Positions 60,605 through 64,000 of a stretch of DNA of 64,000 nt are shown one piece after another; position 1 is the stretch's first letter, and the number at the start of each line of letters is the position of its first letter. The notes below the pieces were generated by a model. That model was not told where the DNA came from and ran no database searches. It saw only the letters and a list, made by a program, of their open reading frames with translations. The translations under genes were made by a program, and so were the position numbers. The DNA is from Arthrobacter sp. FW305-BF8 (GTDB lineage Bacteria > Actinomycetota > Actinomycetes > Actinomycetales > Micrococcaceae): the NCBI RefSeq assembly GCF_021789315.1, contig NZ_CP084561.1, forward strand, positions 2,170,001 to 2,234,000, given 5' to 3'.

Positions 60605-62332
60605 TCAGGTCCCCGCCGGGTAGGCCAGCTTGTACTTCGAGGCGTAGTACCCCTCTGGCCGGGTTTCCAGTACGGGCTTGTCGGCGGTGATCGGGTCGTT
60701 GTTGCGCGGGTCTCCGACCGCGAACTGGATCATCATGTCATGGTCCTCGTGCACGAGATTGTGGCAGTGCACCATGTACCGGCCGCCCTCGTGCTCGCCG
60801 GTGTCGAACTGCATCAGGACCGTGACGGATTCGTTTTCGCCGGTATAGAACACGTCCTTGGCGCCGGTCTCCCAGGCGAAGGGCTTGCCGCCGTTGGTGT
60901 TCCGGGCGATGATCTTCCCGTCAATCAGGTGGATGTGCAGGGGGTGGAACCAGCCGCCGGACTCGTTGACGATGGTCCACTGTTCCACCTGGTCCCGCTG
61001 GGGGTTCCCGAAGGTCCGCATGAATCCGGATTTTTCGACGTCGTCCCAGGTCTCACCGTTGATGGTCCATTCCCCACCCTGGCGCTGGACACGCATGACC
61101 CGCTTGGCCACTGCCATGTCCGGAGTCAGGGACATCGGATCCAGCCCGCCCTTGGCCTTCCGGGGTGAACCGCCGTTATCCAGGGTCGACGGGATGGAGC
61201 TGAGCGTCCGGGACCCCGGCCGGGCGGGCGAATCGGCCACGACCTGGAACTTCATGACCTTGCCGGTGTTGGCGAAGTTCACGTTGTTCTTGTTGCTCAG
61301 ATTCCGCAGCTCCACGCTCTGCCCCGGCTTGTACTTGCGGAAATCGATCAGCACCTCGTATCGTTCGGCCGTCCCCTGCCGCCAGGACGAGACGGCCTGG
61401 ACCTTCGGCACCATGCCGCAGTCCGTGCCCACGACATAAAACGGGTCGCCGTTGGAGAGGGCGAAACGGTAGGAGCGGGTGATCGAGCCGACCAGAAACC
61501 GGAACCGGTAAATCCGCGGCTTGACCTTCATGGTGGGCCACGGCACCCCGTTGACCATGATGATGTCACCCCACAAGCCCGCGTGGCCGTTGTCGTTGTA
61601 CCCCAGGGACCCGTCCGCATTAAACATGGCATCCGAGACCATGACCGGAACATCGAATTCGCCCTGCGGCAGCTGCGCCTGCTCGTACCGGTCCGTGAGC
61701 GCGTAGAACGCGGCGAGCCCGGAATACACGCCCTGGGCCGTGTACAGGTGGTTATGGTCGTGGTACCAAAGCGTCCGCCCGGTCTGCCAGTTCGGATAGT
61801 GGTAGTTCTTCACCTTGCCCGGGGCGGTGCGGTCATTGGCGTACCCGTCGTACTGCGGCAGAGAGGCCGAACCGTGCAGGTGCGTGACCGTATTGAAGGG
61901 CGCCGCGTCCAGCAGGCTCTTCGCGGGCAGCCGGTTGCTGATCCGTACCTCGGATCGGGTGCCCTGGGGAACCCTGATGGTCGGACCCGGAAAAATCCCG
62001 TTGTACCCGGCCAGGGTCGTCGACAACCCCGGGACGAAGTTCGCTCTCCCCAGCTTCTGCGTCAGCGAATACTTCGCGAAAGCCTGCCCGTCCGCGTCAC
62101 GCCCGGTCGAATACGGAACCAGTTCCGGCGGCCGGACAAACGCCCGCGCGTACGGGACCGGCATGTTCTTCGCCGCCAACCGGCTCGGCGTACTGATCGA
62201 CCCCGATGTCGAATCCTCGCCCCGGCCCTTCTTGGCCGGCATGCCGGCCAGTGCCGACCCGGCGTTCATCCCGCCAAGGGTGACAGCACCACCCACCAAT
62301 CCCAGCCTCAACAAATCTCTTCGAGTTGCCAT
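60605..62332 (-). CDS. Multicopper oxidase (CotA/bilirubin oxidase-like), Tat-exported
   Basis: A 575-residue three-domain multicopper oxidase. A twin-arginine signal begins it (ATRRDLLRLGLVGGAVTLGG). Copper ligands are in THLHGSASLPQYDG, LWYHDHNHLYTAQG, HPLHIHLIDGK and the C-terminal MVHCHNLVHEDHDMM with the T1 cysteine-histidine pair. It oxidises a substrate (metal ions or phenolics) and reduces O2 to water outside the membrane. GGGAGGAAGCT precedes the ATG at 62332; the longer frame to 62407 has no such site. A lipoprotein gene follows by one base. Confidence 0.95.
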   Translation of the reverse strand: MATRRDLLRLGLVGGAVTLGGMNAGSALAGMPAKKGRGEDSTSGSISTPSRLAAKNMPVPYARAFVRPPELVPYSTGRDADGQAFAKYSLTQKLGRANFVPGLSTTLAGYNGIFPGPTIRVPQGTRSEVRISNRLPAKSLLDAAPFNTVTHLHGSASLPQYDGYANDRTAPGKVKNYHYPNWQTGRTLWYHDHNHLYTAQGVYSGLAAFYALTDRYEQAQLPQGEFDVPVMVSDAMFNADGSLGYNDNGHAGLWGDIIMVNGVPWPTMKVKPRIYRFRFLVGSITRSYRFALSNGDPFYVVGTDCGMVPKVQAVSSWRQGTAERYEVLIDFRKYKPGQSVELRNLSNKNNVNFANTGKVMKFQVVADSPARPGSRTLSSIPSTLDNGGSPRKAKGGLDPMSLTPDMAVAKRVMRVQRQGGEWTINGETWDDVEKSGFMRTFGNPQRDQVEQWTIVNESGGWFHPLHIHLIDGKIIARNTNGGKPFAWETGAKDVFYTGENESVTVLMQFDTGEHEGGRYMVHCHNLVHEDHDMMIQFAVGDPRNNDPITADKPVLETRPEGYYASKYKLAYPAGT

Positions 62333-63307
62333 AGCTTCCTCCCCAATCTCCGTGTCCAAAATGAAGCGAGCCGGCCGCGTCCCCTTCGTGAGGCACGCAT
62401 GATTCACTGCCTGTCTGCCCGGCCCGCGAAGCGGCCTGGAATCGCACCGCGCAATAATTGCTTTGGCGCAACGAAAACAGGATCGTTCGGGGTCCTTAAA
62501 AAAACCTTGGGCTCCCGCAGATCATTAACTTCCCGCCCACCAGAACAGGTGGGGTTAGGGACTCGTCACCGGGGACATAGGCGATATCCCGGTGGTCGCG
62601 TGCCGCATCCGGCCGGGGGACCATCCCCTGGCCGGGCTGCCTGCCACGCCCTTGGCTGTGGTTCAGCGTTGCCTGTGGTTGATACTGGGGCACATTCTCT
62701 TTGGTGCCGCAACGACTACGACGATGGCGTGCCGTGCGGTTAGGAGTGAACCATGAACGACCCCAGATGCAGCCAATAAGCACCTGCGGGGGAGGGGCGC
62801 CCGGAACTACCCACACATCCCCTTATTTCAGTCCCTGACCAGGGCCGCCTCCTACCCTTGCCCTTTCCTTTTGCGACACCGCCATGAGTTCGAATTCATG
62901 GAAGTTGGTGAAGCCGGCTAATGTGACGAGGAAGATCGCGAGGTCGAACAACGGGGTGGATGTCACGACGTCGGATCGTGCTTCTCCGATGGCTTCGTTA
63001 CCTTCGGCAGTCTCCGGCGGCAGGTGTAAGAAGACTTAGGCCACAGCTAATCTACCGGCGATAGATCCTCTGTATCGTTCGGGCACCAGCGGAAGCGCCC
63101 CTGATTCCAGGGGCGGCCAGATGGAGTACCGCCAGGACCCCCGTCAGGACGAGAGCCCACAGCACACTGTGCTGAGTCCTCGTTGCCATCATGGGCCAGC
63201 TCTTCCGTCCCTTTTCGTTCTGCCACTTTCAGGCCCCCTCGCCGCCGCTGAACCTTCTCAACCTTGTTCTTTGCGCTTATATCCTCATTCAGCCGATACT
63301 GGACGGC
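62333..63307. other. Region of gene relics upstream of MarR 2
   Basis: No intact gene. Besides the ABC-like piece at 62513-62600, a minus frame around 62840-63035 without a start encodes TPLFDLAIFLVTLAGFTNFH, probably a membrane-protein remnant. It looks like the decayed end of one or more transporter genes. Confidence 0.4.
62513..62600 (-). pseudogene. Possible ABC ATPase relic
   Basis: DAARDHRDIAYVPGDESLTP then VLVGGKLMI on the minus strand parallels DPVRTHWDIAYVPGDVSLWP and LSGGEVIDL of the exporter ATPase at about 57370-57460, including at base level. It is only about 29 codons, so this could be a fragment or a coincidence of family sequence. Confidence 0.4.
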
Positions 63308-63844
63308 ATGGATGGGCCAGCAGAAGAGAAGCCATACGAGAAATCGGACCTGGACGCGGTACTGCGGGCCTCGAGGGTTTTCGTCGCCGTCGTGGCCCAG
63401 TCGATTGCCGACGTCGAGGACCTTGTCACCCCACCCCAGTGGCGTGTCCTGATTCTGATCGCGACGCGCGGTCCGCAGACCCTTGGGGCGGTGGCAGCAG
63501 ATTTGGGAGTGCACCCTTCCAATGCCACGCGTACAGGAGACAGGCTTGAAGCCGCTGGGCTAGTCTGCAGGGAGGGAGACCCGGTGGACCGGCGTTCCCT
63601 CCGCCTCCGGCTCACGGGTGAGGGACGATCATTGGTTGAGCGCGTGATGTCTCACCGCAGGCACGCGCTCAATGACGTAGTGGAGCGCATGAAACCCGAT
63701 GACCGCCGCATGCTGGAAACGGCGCTATCCGCGTTCGCCGAAGCAGCCGGTGAGATGCCGGATGAAGCGATGAGCGCGGCCCTCGGATTCGGTGACGGCC
63801 ACTATAAGAGAGGGCCCTCCGCTGTCCATGCTCCAGCTCAATGA
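63308..63844 (+). CDS. MarR-family regulator
   Basis: A 178-residue winged-helix protein: VTPPQWRVLILIATRGPQTL, recognition helix VHPSNATRTGDRLEAAGLVC and wing REGDPVDRRSLRLRLTGEGR. The long frame starting at 63191 is rejected because the extra residues are not protein-like; the ATG at 63308 begins MDGPAEEKPYEKSD. It has no divergent partner gene still intact, so the control target is unknown. Confidence 0.85.
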   Translation: MDGPAEEKPYEKSDLDAVLRASRVFVAVVAQSIADVEDLVTPPQWRVLILIATRGPQTLGAVAADLGVHPSNATRTGDRLEAAGLVCREGDPVDRRSLRLRLTGEGRSLVERVMSHRRHALNDVVERMKPDDRRMLETALSAFAEAAGEMPDEAMSAALGFGDGHYKRGPSAVHAPAQ

Positions 63845-63860
63845 GCACATCATGGGAAGC

Positions 63861-64000
63861 TGCACTTCCGGTTACGGTTCTGTGCCTCGGTACCTGAGGT
63901 AATGCGCTCGAAGGTCTTCATCACTTGTTCGGCGTCCTTACCGATCATGTCGCGGTTGAGTACATCTGTCGGCTACCAGATGTGGAATCTCTCATCCAGT
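63861..64000 (-). other. Possible C-terminal gene fragment at the right edge
   Basis: On the minus strand the frame ends KTFERITSGTEAQNRNRKCS at about 63861 after DVLNRDMIGKDAEQVM, which looks like a real protein end. A TAG at about 63973 interrupts the frame (after DERFHIW). The rest lies outside the window; no family recognised. Confidence 0.35.

Noticed and set aside
1..64000. CRISPR array, rRNA gene or replication origin
   Set aside because: No regularly spaced short repeats with spacers, no rRNA sequence, and no DnaA-box or iteron cluster next to a replication gene were seen.

Overview
The window is high-GC DNA with actinobacterial gene content. An Arthrobacter-type member of the Micrococcaceae is the best guess: the GMC oxidase at 7553-9166 matches Arthrobacter choline oxidase closely over remembered stretches, and GAF-ANTAR regulators, a baeRF protein, a DUF4192 protein and IclR/MarR regulators fit that group. 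Much of the window looks like accessory DNA (a genomic island or large plasmid). It holds remnants of at least seven recombinases or transposases, tRNA 3'-end-like att sites, a 38-bp dispersed repeat, a toxin-antitoxin pair and many broken genes between intact operons.

Layout. 1-5.1 kb: the end of an OLD-type nuclease, relics of a glycosidase and an integrase, a lipoprotein and a small HTH protein. 5.6-16.2 kb: a minus-strand cluster of MFS transporter, large arylsulfatase, aldehyde dehydrogenase, choline oxidase, formylglycine-generating enzyme and two DUF202 membrane proteins, with an IclR regulator divergent. FGE would activate the sulfatase, whose product could enter the choline to betaine aldehyde to glycine betaine route. 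16.3-18.7 kb: proC between two truncated resolvase copies. 18.7-19.7 kb: a copper pair (cysteine-rich four-helix protein plus DUF305 protein). 19.8-21.9 kb: integrase and formate/nitrite channel remnants. 22.3-31.7 kb: a segment between two direct repeats of about 540 bp, each starting with a tRNA 3' end and terminator. It carries NtaA/DszA-type flavin monooxygenases, a flavin reductase, an SDR, two NAD(P)-binding reductases, an ArsR-like regulator and a DUF4192 protein. An internal inversion has split two of the monooxygenase genes.

32.2-36.4 kb: a minus-strand operon of F420-reductase-like protein, LLM oxidoreductase, superoxide dismutase and a second LLM oxidoreductase, with a MarR regulator divergent and a clear operator/promoter between. 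36.6-41 kb: a Phd/Doc-type toxin-antitoxin pair, IS21 and IS3-type remnants, and DUF2071 and small zinc-ribbon proteins. 41.3-49.1 kb: mostly decayed genes (TetR, a molybdopterin oxidoreductase with an inverted internal segment, an M20 dipeptidase, an HtrA-like protease) with intact islands (helical protein, HIT protein, GAF-ANTAR pair).

44.8-54.3 kb is the most distinctive part: three small proteins of one family, each paired with a GAF-ANTAR antitermination regulator, plus two further GAF-ANTAR copies (one complete, one relic). Between them lies an operon of an Hrp1-like CBS protein, two small proteins and a baeRF (Rv2629-like) protein, reminiscent of the mycobacterial hypoxia/dormancy set. 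54.5-64 kb: a paralogous small protein, a truncated RelE, NhaA, a two-gene ABC exporter, a multicopper oxidase with a lipoprotein, and a MarR regulator.

All family assignments come from reading the sequence and from remembered family features. No database search was run.
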